Source of the DNA: Nitrospirota bacterium
GTDB taxonomy: Bacteria; Nitrospirota; Thermodesulfovibrionia; Thermodesulfovibrionales; Dissulfurispiraceae
Direction of reading: 5' to 3'
Assembly: GCA_016936655.1 (NCBI GenBank)
Contig: JAFGXL010000002.1
Span: 1 to 61,907 of the forward strand
DNA length: 61,907 nt
Below are positions 16,462 through 25,869 of the stretch, piece by piece (position 1 is the stretch's first letter; each line of letters opens with the position of its first letter). The notes under the pieces were generated by a model. That model did not search any database and was not told where the DNA came from. It saw only the letters and a program-made list of their open reading frames with translations. The position numbers and the translations under genes are program-made.

Positions 16462-18673
16462 AGCTTTTAATATCCCCTGTTTTCAGCACTCCCGCCATAT
16501 ATCCTAAGAAATCTTGGTCATAGTCAAGCATCCAGTCATAAAGGTCATTGAAGCCCCGCAACGGCCTCAGTGCAAACTTGTTTATGTTATTACTATAAAT
16601 GGCCACTGATTTCTGCTGTAACTCTGTAAAATCAACTTTCTCATGGCGTTCTATTCTTTCGCACATTTCTCTATCAATTATTGCCGTAACAGTATTTGCA
16701 GGTATTACTCTAAACTGGTCTTTAACCGCTGGAAAGTCCTTGTTGCGTTCAGATATTACTACAGGATTGCTATCTGCATTAAGTTGATTTTTCTCACGTA
16801 CTTCTCTTTTCATTGCCTCTGTGCAATATTCAGGCGCAACCTTTCTTTCATCAAAGAACTGTTTCAATATTCTTGCTGATGTTGCAAATGAAGGATGTTC
16901 TTTGAGAGAATCGCCTGGTACTATCTGGAAATTCCATAGCTCGCTTTCACCGTGCTCACCTGAACGATTGATTCGTCCGGCTGTCTGAATTGTGCTTATA
17001 AGACTGCAATATTCTCTTGCAGCAGTTCGAAATGAAAAATCTATCCCTGCTTCAACGCATGAGGTCGCAACCAACGTCCAATTTTTATCATCAGGATTTT
17101 TGAGACGTTGTTTTATTCTTTCAAGTATTTCTTTCCGATGAATCGGAGCTAATGCTGTAGAAAGTTGCTCAACAAATTTTCTGTCGCCGTATGATTCAAG
17201 TAATTTTTTGGCAACAGATGCAGCAGATTGTACCGTATTCAAGATAATCAACCTTGGCCCTCGCAGCTCTTTTATCCATTTACAAAGTTCATCTGCATTA
17301 AGCGGTTTCTGTTTCCTTTCATATTTTATACGAATTGATTCGCCTTCTAATGCCGACTTTCTCACGGTGTCATCAACAAGTTCGGGAATATTCTTTAATG
17401 GCGGATTAGAAAATTCCTCCAATTCCCAGAAACGATTTAATGAACCGGATGCAAGTACAACATAACAACCCCAGTCGTCAACAAGTTCCTTTAACCATTT
17501 TAACGCCTGCGCCCATAAAGGAGCAGGCAACGCAGCATGTGCCTCATCAATAAATATCGCAGAACCTGCGAGTTGATGAAGTTTCCGTAAAGAAGCGGGA
17601 TGATTGCTCGCCAGTGTTTCAAAAAACTGCACAGCTGTAGTAACTGTTATAGGCGCATTCCACAGGAATGAGAAAACTCGTGAAGAAATATCTTCAAACT
17701 CGGCTTTGTGATGATGCGCCGCAACTGCTTTTTCAGGACTCTCACCTGTCAAAACCAAATTTCTGTAAATATCAACTGACTGGTCAATAATGTTCGTAAA
17801 TGGAAGCACGACAAAGATTCTCCGTAATTTTTTGGTCCTTGCCACATTCAGTAAATGCGCCATAACCGCAGTAGTCTTACCAGTTCCTACAGGGCTGTCA
17901 CAAGTGATGAACCCTTTATCGGATGGAGGTGCATTACGACACGATTTATATATCGCTTGTCGAAGTCTGTTTCTCTCACTATCATCCGATGCTTTTTGGG
18001 TCAGCCCTGCAACGTATTTATCCAATAAGGTGAGCCTCTTGTCTGGAGAAAGCAAAATCTCACCTTCAGGAATAATGTTGTTGTAATGACGGGCGGTATC
18101 GGTGTGATCTGCATCTACAAGGCATGAAAGTGCTATCCGCATACATAGAGGTGTCGGCGATGTCCCATGCCATTCGGATTTTTTCACCTCAGGCATATCG
18201 CTCAATTGTGACTTGTGAGATTCAAGATAATCACTCAGATATTTATCAATAATCTCCTTAACCGCTCTGCCATCCTGATTAAGTGATGTATCACGGAAAA
18301 CTTTCCCTTTGCCCTTCGCACTCTCGTCCGGCAATGACTGTAATCCGATATGGTGTGAATAAACAAATAAGGCTGCGAGATTCTCAGGCAATGACAAATC
18401 ACCCGATTGTAATGCAGCTACACCTGCATCAACATGATTAAATGGAAGACTCTTTTTACTGCTAGATTTTAAAACTTTCTGGTTTTCAGGCGCAAGTTTG
18501 CCCAAGTCATGATAGAGTGCAGCAAGCGCAACGGTTTCCTTCATAAGCTCACCATAGTGGGAATATGTTCCGGCTCTTACAGCATTATCAAACGCCATTT
18601 TATATACATTAGATACATGCGCTTGATAAGACTGCGCTTGGATATAACCTTTTGCGCTGTGTGCTAAAAACAT
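16451..18673 (-). CDS. cas3: CRISPR-associated helicase/nuclease Cas3 (displaced position)
   Basis: 740 residues. The N-terminal HD nuclease domain (about 1-200) has AHSAKG, YQAHV, YHDLGK, NHVDAG and YSHHIG as metal-binding positions. The superfamily 2 helicase part has Walker A SPVGTGKTT, DEAH box FIDEAHAALP and motif VI QTAGRINRSG. Cas3 is recruited by Cascade to unwind and degrade target DNA. In canonical I-C operons cas3 is the first gene, before cas5; here it sits between cas7 and cas4. A decayed stub of a different cas3 remains at the ancestral place (22282-22437). The gap to cas7 is two bases. Confidence 0.93.
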   Translation of the reverse strand: MFLAHSAKGYIQAQSYQAHVSNVYKMAFDNAVRAGTYSHYGELMKETVALAALYHDLGKLAPENQKVLKSSSKKSLPFNHVDAGVAALQSGDLSLPENLAALFVYSHHIGLQSLPDESAKGKGKVFRDTSLNQDGRAVKEIIDKYLSDYLESHKSQLSDMPEVKKSEWHGTSPTPLCMRIALSCLVDADHTDTARHYNNIIPEGEILLSPDKRLTLLDKYVAGLTQKASDDSERNRLRQAIYKSCRNAPPSDKGFITCDSPVGTGKTTAVMAHLLNVARTKKLRRIFVVLPFTNIIDQSVDIYRNLVLTGESPEKAVAAHHHKAEFEDISSRVFSFLWNAPITVTTAVQFFETLASNHPASLRKLHQLAGSAIFIDEAHAALPAPLWAQALKWLKELVDDWGCYVVLASGSLNRFWELEEFSNPPLKNIPELVDDTVRKSALEGESIRIKYERKQKPLNADELCKWIKELRGPRLIILNTVQSAASVAKKLLESYGDRKFVEQLSTALAPIHRKEILERIKQRLKNPDDKNWTLVATSCVEAGIDFSFRTAAREYCSLISTIQTAGRINRSGEHGESELWNFQIVPGDSLKEHPSFATSARILKQFFDERKVAPEYCTEAMKREVREKNQLNADSNPVVISERNKDFPAVKDQFRVIPANTVTAIIDREMCERIERHEKVDFTELQQKSVAIYSNNINKFALRPLRGFNDLYDWMLDYDQDFLGYMAGVLKTGDIKSYVI

Positions 18674-18675
18674 CT

Positions 18676-19542
18676 TTAAGACTCCATAAGATCTTTACAT
18701 GTGGCAATTTTGTTTTTTAGTTCGTCTGGTAGAGATGAAGGAATATTATACTCATCCCGTGACATAGATGACTTGTCGGTGTCTTGTTTCTTCATAGGTG
18801 TCAATGCAGCAATGAGTTTGTAATCCGGACAGGAACCAAGAGACGATTTGTGTTCAATATGCCACGCACGCAAAATCTCAACGTTAGATCTAATATATGA
18901 GCGTGTGTGCGGATAGGCAAGCGGAATCAATGCCAGAAGAATATCAATATCTGCTTTTGTACAACCAGTGCTACGGTTACCACTGGCAGCGCTTGGGTTT
19001 ACAAAGAAAGGCATACAATAAATTCCGTGCTGTACTATCCTAAAACCCATAGGCGCCATGCCTCGATCTTTACCTTCCTGAACTCCTGACTTACTTGTAT
19101 TTGTCTGCCGTTCAATGTTAATTGGTGCTACAGAAAGTCCCATTCCAAATTGAACGACACCGGTCTTTATTGATGTTGACGAACCTTCTTCAAGGAAGGT
19201 ATTGCCAAATACTCTTGCATCCCAGTATTTTCTCTTGAACGCTTCAAAATCGTCACTTAAGAGTTTTCTAATTTCTTCCCTATTGCGACCTCTCGATTCA
19301 AGGATCATGTATTCATCATCATTTAAGCTAAATTTATCTTTTAAGTCCTTCCATACAAGACCCTCTTTGTCTTCCACTAAGTCCCGCAGTTTTCTTTTAA
19401 ACGATACAGGCGAGATTTCACCCTTTCCATCAGGACGCTGACGAGGATCGCTCTCACGATCAGGGTCACCGTTGGGATTGGAATTAATAGCTTCGATAAC
19501 CAAAAGACCTGTTACACGGACAATGTTTTGATCTGACATCAT
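18676..19542 (-). CDS. cas7: Cascade backbone subunit Cas7 (Csd2, type I-C)
   Basis: 288 residues. The start MSDQNIVRVTGLLVIEAINS followed by NPNGDPDRESDPRQR is the conserved Csd2 N-terminus. A central YWDARVFGNTF and MGLSVAPINIERQTNT confirm the family. Cas7 polymerises along the crRNA to form the Cascade backbone. There is a choice of adjacent ATG codons at the start. It lies 24 bp downstream of cas8c. Confidence 0.95.
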   Translation of the reverse strand: MMSDQNIVRVTGLLVIEAINSNPNGDPDRESDPRQRPDGKGEISPVSFKRKLRDLVEDKEGLVWKDLKDKFSLNDDEYMILESRGRNREEIRKLLSDDFEAFKRKYWDARVFGNTFLEEGSSTSIKTGVVQFGMGLSVAPINIERQTNTSKSGVQEGKDRGMAPMGFRIVQHGIYCMPFFVNPSAASGNRSTGCTKADIDILLALIPLAYPHTRSYIRSNVEILRAWHIEHKSSLGSCPDYKLIAALTPMKKQDTDKSSMSRDEYNIPSSLPDELKNKIATCKDLMES

Positions 19543-19566
19543 ATTCCTCCTTTTACATAATTTGTT

Positions 19567-21618
19567 TTATTCTGTTTTTTCCGACCACGCCAAATAACCG
19601 AGAAGTATTTGTGCCTTATCTGTATCCGTGCATGTTGGAGAAAGCCCCACCTCTTTTAATTGATTTGAAACCTCTCCGACCTGCTTCAAAAAGTATTTGA
19701 CCAGACCTACATCTTTCTCATCTCCCGATAGTGTTTTAGCCCATGCCTGATACGGAAGTATCCTTTGACTGAGCATACTTAAAGCCTTTTCAGGCGTCTC
19801 CAAAGCCGTCGGCATCAAAGCATTGCCAACAAGCTGAGGCGGGATCGAACCTTTTCGCACATACTGACAATATTTCAGATGAAGATCGTCAGCAATGCTT
19901 AAAAACCGTCCTACAAGATAAGCAGGTGAATTCATAAATCCTCCTTTCTCTATTCCATTTTTGTAAAGCAATAATCCGAGAATTGACGGTAGCAACACTA
20001 ATTGTTTCTCATACTTTTTATTTATCTTAAAACCCCTGCTAAAAGCATTTTCCTGTCCGACAGTCAGTATGAGGGATGCACAGTTTCTTACGATTGCATC
20101 AATAGCCCTAAGAGAAAGCTGTCTTACCTCGTTGCCTTCATCCAATAACAAGCTAAGAGCATCATTGATTGAAAACCCATGAACCCGCTCAGCATATGTT
20201 CCCTGTCGTATCCATGCAGTATTCAAACACCAGACGACTTCGGAGGGAAAAGGGGTTAAGCATCCTCTCCATACAGGGGTTCTGTCTTCGAATTGCCTGA
20301 TTTTGATATTGGGGATGTTACGACATCCTGCTTGCCATAGTTCGGCAGACTCAATAGTATGGGCGGCAGTATAGCGTTTGCTGACGACAACCTTTGTCCT
20401 TGCATCTCCTGATCTTTTGGTTAGTACAAATATTCTTACTTCATTATTAGCTGCTCCTGTGGAAATACCTTTAAGGCTCTGCGTTACCCTTGATGCAATG
20501 GCAGAAAATGTTGCTCCATCAGGGTCAGTCGCAGTTTCTTCAGCACCGCCCATTAGGCCGGCCAGTTCCGGTTCTGTTTCAGGTTTTTGAGTGGGATACG
20601 CAAAGAGAATTGTCGCATTGTCAACTTTCTTTGTTAAATCAATCCATGTTTTCTTCTTGCGAGTTTTGTCTGAAAGCCATTCAAGTGCCCCTTTCATCTC
20701 CTGTCGAACACTTGCTCCGATAGGAAACGAAAAAGCATCCACCATCTTATATCTCTTTTGACAAGATGATTCGCTGCTCATTGCGCGCAAAATTACATTC
20801 CCAAGTATCGGCATACGTACCGAAGGAAGTTTCTCTTCCCAGCCATCGGCAATTCCGTTAAAAGCGTCTCTGTCCGCAGTTCCCCTTGTTCTATTTACAC
20901 TGCTAAAATGAATCATTCTGTTATTCATCCATCTTTGAATATTAGGATTATTTGGAGGATAGCTTGCACCTATTGCAGTCCAATCCCTGATCTCAAAAAC
21001 AACCTGAAATTTCTTAGCGGTATTGCTGGTTTGAAAGAGCATATCAAGAATGTCCGTGTTATTAACATTCACATAACCTTTTTGCAGCAGTTGGTTATTC
21101 AATTGCTGATAAAATGACTCGGCATTAAATAGTTTTGTTCTTTGAAACAGTTTATTGATTGAAGAATATTCATCGGGTATAGTTCCAAGTTGTTCCTCAA
21201 TTTCAGATGTTGCCCTTGTCAGGCAGCGGTTAACGCTTGATAGCACCGTACTATCCCAATTGCTTACGCATTTTTCTATTACACTGCTTAAAACTGCAGC
21301 AGTAATGCGATTACCTTTCTTTAAATCCTTCTTAATTTGATCTACTTCCTTGGCTGTTTCATCATTCTGAGTTCTATGAAGTGATGGCACGTTGAAAGCA
21401 GGGAATGAACAGCCATTCGCTTTTTCCCATTTTCTGACTGTTGTTATATCAAAATCAGGTTCAGGAAATGATATATCTTCAATATCTCCATTTTCTTTGA
21501 GGCTTATAAAACAGGTCAGCCCACTTTTAGGACATTTTTTGAAATTTGAATGCCAGTCTGTAAACTCAACACCTGAGGTTGAGAGGCTTCGTGCAAGGTC
21601 TCTTAGTTCATTCAACAT
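19567..21618 (-). CDS. cas8c: Cascade large subunit Cas8c (Csd1)
   Basis: Csd1/Cas8c recognises PAM and stabilises the R-loop in type I-C. The N-terminus MLNELRDLARSLSTSG and the central LTKRSGDARTKVVVSKRYTA/CRNIPN region fit the family, with a typical C-terminal LVGRFLSIADDLHLKYCQ segment. At about 683 residues it is longer than many Cas8c proteins (near 570-620). The ATG at 21618 fits better than the one at 21633; it leaves an 11-bp overlap with cas5. An internal start for a Cas11-like small subunit is expected in I-C but was not identified here. Confidence 0.92.
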   Translation of the reverse strand: MLNELRDLARSLSTSGVEFTDWHSNFKKCPKSGLTCFISLKENGDIEDISFPEPDFDITTVRKWEKANGCSFPAFNVPSLHRTQNDETAKEVDQIKKDLKKGNRITAAVLSSVIEKCVSNWDSTVLSSVNRCLTRATSEIEEQLGTIPDEYSSINKLFQRTKLFNAESFYQQLNNQLLQKGYVNVNNTDILDMLFQTSNTAKKFQVVFEIRDWTAIGASYPPNNPNIQRWMNNRMIHFSSVNRTRGTADRDAFNGIADGWEEKLPSVRMPILGNVILRAMSSESSCQKRYKMVDAFSFPIGASVRQEMKGALEWLSDKTRKKKTWIDLTKKVDNATILFAYPTQKPETEPELAGLMGGAEETATDPDGATFSAIASRVTQSLKGISTGAANNEVRIFVLTKRSGDARTKVVVSKRYTAAHTIESAELWQAGCRNIPNIKIRQFEDRTPVWRGCLTPFPSEVVWCLNTAWIRQGTYAERVHGFSINDALSLLLDEGNEVRQLSLRAIDAIVRNCASLILTVGQENAFSRGFKINKKYEKQLVLLPSILGLLLYKNGIEKGGFMNSPAYLVGRFLSIADDLHLKYCQYVRKGSIPPQLVGNALMPTALETPEKALSMLSQRILPYQAWAKTLSGDEKDVGLVKYFLKQVGEVSNQLKEVGLSPTCTDTDKAQILLGYLAWSEKTE

Positions 21619-22243
21619 ATTCAAGCCTCCCATTCTTTATTTCAACATCTTGTTTAAATATGGGCTTCTTATTACCTGATAGTTCAAACACGCTAAATAA
21701 GAAACTTGGGAGTATAACATTTATGTTTTTATCCACTTTCGTATGTTCACGAAAATCACCGAAATAGTCTGGAGCAAATTCACGCCAACCGAGAAATGGT
21801 ATATCATGACATTGCCCTTGCTTTAACCGGCGATTAAATATCTCCTGACAGGCGTGGCGGTCATTGAACCCCTTATTCTTTTGTTGCAATGCCTTCTCTG
21901 ATAAGGGACGCTTATGTTCGGCTGGTCTGATCTCCGCATAAATACGATAGCAAACATTTATTATTACCGTAGCCAATAGCTGGTAACTACCATTTGGCAT
22001 AACTGCACTTTTACGCAATGGCCCACCGTAATTTGTTACATAGTTGTGATAAACAACTGGCGCACATACCTCAACCATTGTAGGAACTATTTCAGCCGTC
22101 TCAATTCGTACAACTGATTCAAATATGCCCTTTGCCGCTGACCATGTTGGCACAGGATAACTTACAGGCGCATCGCCCGTATCAGGCCTCGTCCACATAG
22201 CCGTTGGCCCCGAAATTTCAAGAGAGATAGGATATGGCTTCAT
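21608..22243 (-). CDS. cas5: crRNA-processing Cascade subunit Cas5 (Cas5d, type I-C)
   Basis: 211 residues. The start MKPYPISLEISGPTAMWTRP and PVSYPVPTWSAAKGIFESV are characteristic of Cas5d, which replaces Cas6 and cuts the repeat stem-loop in type I-C. The motif HKRPLSEKALQQKNKGFNDR contains the region with conserved Lys/His residues. The C-terminal LGWREFAPDYFGDF is also typical. It is now the first intact cas gene of the operon; upstream are the cas3 stub and duplicated DNA. Confidence 0.94.
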   Translation of the reverse strand: MKPYPISLEISGPTAMWTRPDTGDAPVSYPVPTWSAAKGIFESVVRIETAEIVPTMVEVCAPVVYHNYVTNYGGPLRKSAVMPNGSYQLLATVIINVCYRIYAEIRPAEHKRPLSEKALQQKNKGFNDRHACQEIFNRRLKQGQCHDIPFLGWREFAPDYFGDFREHTKVDKNINVILPSFLFSVFELSGNKKPIFKQDVEIKNGRLEYVE

Positions 22244-22281
22244 TTTCCCCTCCTTCTTTTAGAATGATTTATATAATTTAA

Positions 22282-22437
22282 CCCATGCCACAGTCCCGCC
22301 AGACAGCCGCACTGCCCGCATCCGAATTCATCGGCAAAGGATTTCGCCAGTTCAGCCGTACTTTTCAAGTGTGATTAAAGTAGATGCCACTCCTCAACCG
22401 GCTTACCCTCAATGCTATGGGCATAAAATTCTTTCAT
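22282..22437 (-). pseudogene. Decayed N-terminal stub of a second cas3
   Basis: Reading from an ATG at 22437 gives MKEFYAHSIEGKPVEEWHLL, an in-frame TAA, then SHLKSTAELAKSFADEFGC and LAGLWHGL. This matches the HD-domain start of canonical type I-C Cas3 (FYAHSxEGxPxEEW, then LAGLWHDLGKY). The final Asp of the HD motif is Gly and homology stops there. Its place directly before cas5 is where cas3 normally sits, so this is a relic of the ancestral cas3. Confidence 0.8.
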
Positions 22438-22528
22438 AATTAATACCCTCTTTTACCTATTGTCTTTAATCATTCTGCCTTTAAACCTTACCGCTTACAA
22501 AACCTACTTAAGCAATTCTTCAATTCAA

Positions 22529-22609
22529 ATCCTACCACACCCGATATGCCATTTTATGTCAGTGCAATTAAATATTTTTGGCCATCTTTAAAATCTCGTT
22601 TTTAATATC
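22529..22609. repeat. 81-bp direct repeat, copy 1
   Basis: Identical over 81 bp to 23558-23638. It contains a duplicate of the last 13 codons plus stop of the WYL gene and the DNA just downstream. It lies between the Bro-N gene and the cas3 stub. The rest of 22244-22678 holds only the stub and this repeat. Confidence 0.95.
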
Positions 22610-22678
22610 CTCTCTTACAAAAGCAAGCTTAAACTACTTAATCCGTTTAAACTGCTAAACTGCTTGAGCGGTTATTAA

Positions 22679-23506
22679 CTACTTCTTTCTCTCTACCCTC
22701 TTCAGGCCTTCAGCCTGAGTCAAATAGTTCTCTGCTGAAACAACCTTTTTACCGGTCTTCTTTTCGAGATCCTTGCGAGCTTTCCCTGCCACTGCTCCAC
22801 CCTTTTGAGCAGCATTTTTACTTTCACTAAACCCTTTTGCATCAGCAACTCTTGTTATCTCTGTGGTTGCAGCCTCTCCAAGCATTGAAAATATAAGCTC
22901 AAGGTCTGTCATGTGATCTCTAAGGTTTTCACGCTTCAGACCCTTTATATTTTTATGTGTTGAAGGAGTAATGCCAAAGGCTGCCTTCGCGATTTCAGCA
23001 GTGAGTATTTCGTATTCCTTTTTTTCTTTTACTTCTCTTTTCTTCCATTCGTCAGTAAGCTCTTCACGAATGGCAATGCCTCGCATACGCTTTTCGATCC
23101 AGTCTTCAGAGTAGCCTTTTGCCTTATACAGCGCGCGTGTTCTCTTTGTTCCAAGTTCAGGGTCTTCAATCTCCTGCACTCTTTCATATCCAACCTTGGC
23201 AAGCCAGCGCTTAAACGGCTCAGCTTTAGGTGATGGCACAGACTGAATTATTCGAAAAACACCTTCGGTATTGGCACAGTTAATCTTTTGTCTCCCACCG
23301 GATGTTTCCATTGAAAGGGGGGTGACAATTTGTCCCCATCCTTTAGCTAACTCCTTGTCACGAAGACGTATTTTCTTGATGTAATCTGTCGCGTTTCGGG
23401 TGTCCGTCAAAGCTTCCACAATGTCAGTGACCGAAAACCACCATTCATTTTTGTGAAGCGTCCGCCTTATCTGCCTACCTTTAAATACTGCAAGATGTGT
23501 ATCCAT
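22679..23506 (-). CDS. Bro-N (phage antirepressor-like) domain protein
   Basis: 275 residues. The Bro-N domain (about 1-110) shows NEWWFSVTDIVEALTDTRNA and the conserved SVPSPKAEPFKRWLAKVGYE. The C-terminal part has GYSEDWIEKRMRGIAIREEL and NLRDHMTDLELIFSMLGE, typical of a chromosomal Bro-N family of unknown function. The C-terminal tail is basic. It sits between two 81-bp direct repeats that include the tail of the WYL gene, so it was probably inserted between WYL and the cas operon. Confidence 0.85.
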   Translation of the reverse strand: MDTHLAVFKGRQIRRTLHKNEWWFSVTDIVEALTDTRNATDYIKKIRLRDKELAKGWGQIVTPLSMETSGGRQKINCANTEGVFRIIQSVPSPKAEPFKRWLAKVGYERVQEIEDPELGTKRTRALYKAKGYSEDWIEKRMRGIAIREELTDEWKKREVKEKKEYEILTAEIAKAAFGITPSTHKNIKGLKRENLRDHMTDLELIFSMLGEAATTEITRVADAKGFSESKNAAQKGGAVAGKARKDLEKKTGKKVVSAENYLTQAEGLKRVERKK

Positions 23507-23557
23507 TATTTAACCTCGCTCTTTTAAAAAACTTTCTTGTTAATCCTCACCTCTTCC

Positions 23558-23638
23558 ATCCTACCACACCCGATATGCCATTTTATGTCAGTGCAATTAA
23601 ATATTTTTGGCCATCTTTAAAATCTCGTTTTTAATATC
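23558..23638. repeat. 81-bp direct repeat, copy 2
   Basis: Exact match to 22529-22609. This copy overlaps the native 3' end of the WYL gene (stop at 23597) and so is probably the original. The copies start 1,029 bp apart and the interval contains only the Bro-N gene. Confidence 0.95.
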
Positions 23639-24565
23639 TTCTTTAAGCTCACGAGGTTGCAGCACCTCAATATCAGCCCCATAACTCAGGATGCGGCGTC
23701 TGATTTCCCTGAAATCACTGACAGGCAATGAAAGCTCGATTGAGCCATCTTTACAAGAGACCATCTTTTGCTCTGGATGCCATATCTGCTCACTCACCCA
23801 TGCTGCTATGGCTGGGGATATTCTAAGTAATACTTTTTGGGTATTGCCTCCCTGCATAATGCCGAAATTCCTGCGTATGTACTCTTTTGTCGAGCCGAGT
23901 GATTTAGGCAGTTTAATGGTTTTATTGGATGGTTCTATTTTTTTTATTCTTGATATGCTGAAATTACGCAGATCTTTTTTTGATGAGCAGAAGGCTATTA
24001 GATGCCAGCTGCCCATGTAGTGCATGAGATGCAGCGGCATGACTGTGCGCTGGGTTGTCTGGTTTTTATGCGGAGAGTAGTAGGTTATATCAATGGGAAA
24101 GGCTTCAAACAATGCTTTTAATACTGCATGAAATGTCTGATCATCAGTAACAGCGTACTCCACATTTTTTACAGAAACCCTCTCTGAAAGCATCTTAAGA
24201 TCCATGCCCGCGCTGCTCCCGAATATACCCAACACTTTTTCTATTATTCCGGAGAGGCTGTTTTTTATCTCTTTATCAGGTATGGCAGATGCGAGTCTGG
24301 CAGAGAGAGCAAGGGCTATTACATTGTCTTCATTGAACCAGCAGGCAGGCAGTGAAAAGGTATCATCAGTGTAGCAGTAGCCGTTTTTTGGCCGGTTAAA
24401 ATAAAGCGGAGCATTAAAATGATCTCTAAGGTAATCAATATCACGCTGCGCTGTTCGAGCGGAGATATCAAAACGCTCTGACAGGTTTCTGGCGTTTGGG
24501 TGCCTTTTATTTTTTACTCGGCTGTCAAACCAGATGATGCGGTTAAATTTATCGTTTTGTGCCAT
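23597..24565 (-). CDS. WYL-domain transcriptional regulator
   Basis: 322 residues. An N-terminal helix-turn-helix (about 20-60, LSERFDISARTAQRDIDYLR) precedes a WYL domain (about 140-230), recognised by HLMHYMGSWHLIAFCSSKKD with the WHLIA pattern. A C-terminal WCX-type extension ends in LKMAKNI. WYL proteins often regulate phage-defence and CRISPR loci in response to ligands or nucleic acid. Being directly upstream of the cas genes and in the same direction suggests it controls this locus, which is inference. Confidence 0.88.
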   Translation of the reverse strand: MAQNDKFNRIIWFDSRVKNKRHPNARNLSERFDISARTAQRDIDYLRDHFNAPLYFNRPKNGYCYTDDTFSLPACWFNEDNVIALALSARLASAIPDKEIKNSLSGIIEKVLGIFGSSAGMDLKMLSERVSVKNVEYAVTDDQTFHAVLKALFEAFPIDITYYSPHKNQTTQRTVMPLHLMHYMGSWHLIAFCSSKKDLRNFSISRIKKIEPSNKTIKLPKSLGSTKEYIRRNFGIMQGGNTQKVLLRISPAIAAWVSEQIWHPEQKMVSCKDGSIELSLPVSDFREIRRRILSYGADIEVLQPRELKEDIKNEILKMAKNI

Positions 24566-24669
24566 AAGTATCGGATGAAGAGCCGCAATTCCCTAATTTT
24601 ACTCTTAAATATCCTGTTTGACAACACTTTTTTATCCTGTTTTATCAGCAGGATGTTATTATATCTGTC

Positions 24670-25869
24670 ATGAAACGAGTTGTTATTACAGGTGTTGGTG
24701 CTGTGACTCCGCTGGCTAATTCTTTTGCAGAGTCCTGGCGTGCTGTCAAGGATTGCAAATCCGGGATTGCTGCTATTGATTCGTTCGATGTGTCACAAAT
24801 ACGGTGGAAGGCTGCGGGGCAGATCAAGGGGCTTGATCATCTGCGGTTTCTTTCTAAAAAGCAGGCTGATCATTTTGATCCGTTTATTAAATTTGCTGTT
24901 GCTGCCTGCATGATGGCTGCTGATGACGCCGGGATTAAAAACCGGACTGATGTCTGCGGGTCAGCAGGTGTTTTTATAGGCTCCAGCAGGGGCGGCATAA
25001 GCACGCTCGAAAGGGCGATTTTGCATCAAGGCAGGACATCGCCATACCTTATGCCGTCAACAACCATAAGCATGGCTGCTTCTGTTGCAGCTCTGAAGCT
25101 GGGCGCAAAAGGCGCATGCATGGGCATATCAAATGCCTGTGCTTCAGGTTCAAATGCGATTGGCGAGGCATACAGGCTGATACACTCAGGCAATGCAGAG
25201 TTGATGTTCGCAGGCGGCAGTGACGCTCCTGTCTGCCAGATCTGCATTAAGGGTTACGGAAATGCGAGGGCTCTCTCAAGCAGATGCGACTCTACCGCGT
25301 CCAGGCCTTTTGATACAGACCGCGACGGGTTTGTGCTTGCTGAGGGATCATGCGTGCTTGTGCTTGAGGAGATGGAGCATGCGATTGAGCGCGGGGCAAG
25401 AATTTATGCTGAGATTGCGGGATACGCAAATAGCACTGATGCGTACCATATAACTAAGCCGCTTGCCAGCGCTGAGGCAGCAGCTATTAAGCAGGCGATT
25501 TTTAATGCAGGGCTTGCTCCTGCTGATGTTGATCTTATGAGCTGTCATGCCACATCAACAATTGAGGGCGACAGTCAGGAGGCAGCAGCGATAAATGCTG
25601 TATTTGGTGATCTGCATCCTGCTGCGTGCTGTATTAAATCATCAACAGGTCATATGCTTGCAGCATCCGGCGCTTTTGAGGTTGCATGCTCTGCCATGAG
25701 CATGATTGAAGGCATTGTGCCTGCTGCTATAAATACCGCGAATATTGATCCTGAATGCAGGGTTAATATATCTACTCAGATTAGAAGCGGGTTGTCTATA
25801 AAAAATATTGTTATCAATTCATTCGGATTCGGCGGTGTGAATGCTGTGCTTGTGCTAAAAAAGATTTAA
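24670..25869 (+). CDS. 3-oxoacyl-ACP synthase, FabF-like
   Basis: 399 residues, normal KAS I/II length. It starts MKRVVITGVGAVTPLANSF. The catalytic triad is visible: Cys157 in SNACASGSNAIGEA, His in SCHATSTIEGDS, and His in SSTGHMLAASGAFE. The reaction is decarboxylative condensation of malonyl-ACP with an acyl primer. It converges with the bCerS-like gene, with a 4-bp overlap of stops. It may be a specialised synthase for the lipid genes next door rather than the housekeeping FabF. Confidence 0.85.
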   Translation: MKRVVITGVGAVTPLANSFAESWRAVKDCKSGIAAIDSFDVSQIRWKAAGQIKGLDHLRFLSKKQADHFDPFIKFAVAACMMAADDAGIKNRTDVCGSAGVFIGSSRGGISTLERAILHQGRTSPYLMPSTTISMAASVAALKLGAKGACMGISNACASGSNAIGEAYRLIHSGNAELMFAGGSDAPVCQICIKGYGNARALSSRCDSTASRPFDTDRDGFVLAEGSCVLVLEEMEHAIERGARIYAEIAGYANSTDAYHITKPLASAEAAAIKQAIFNAGLAPADVDLMSCHATSTIEGDSQEAAAINAVFGDLHPAACCIKSSTGHMLAASGAFEVACSAMSMIEGIVPAAINTANIDPECRVNISTQIRSGLSIKNIVINSFGFGGVNAVLVLKKI

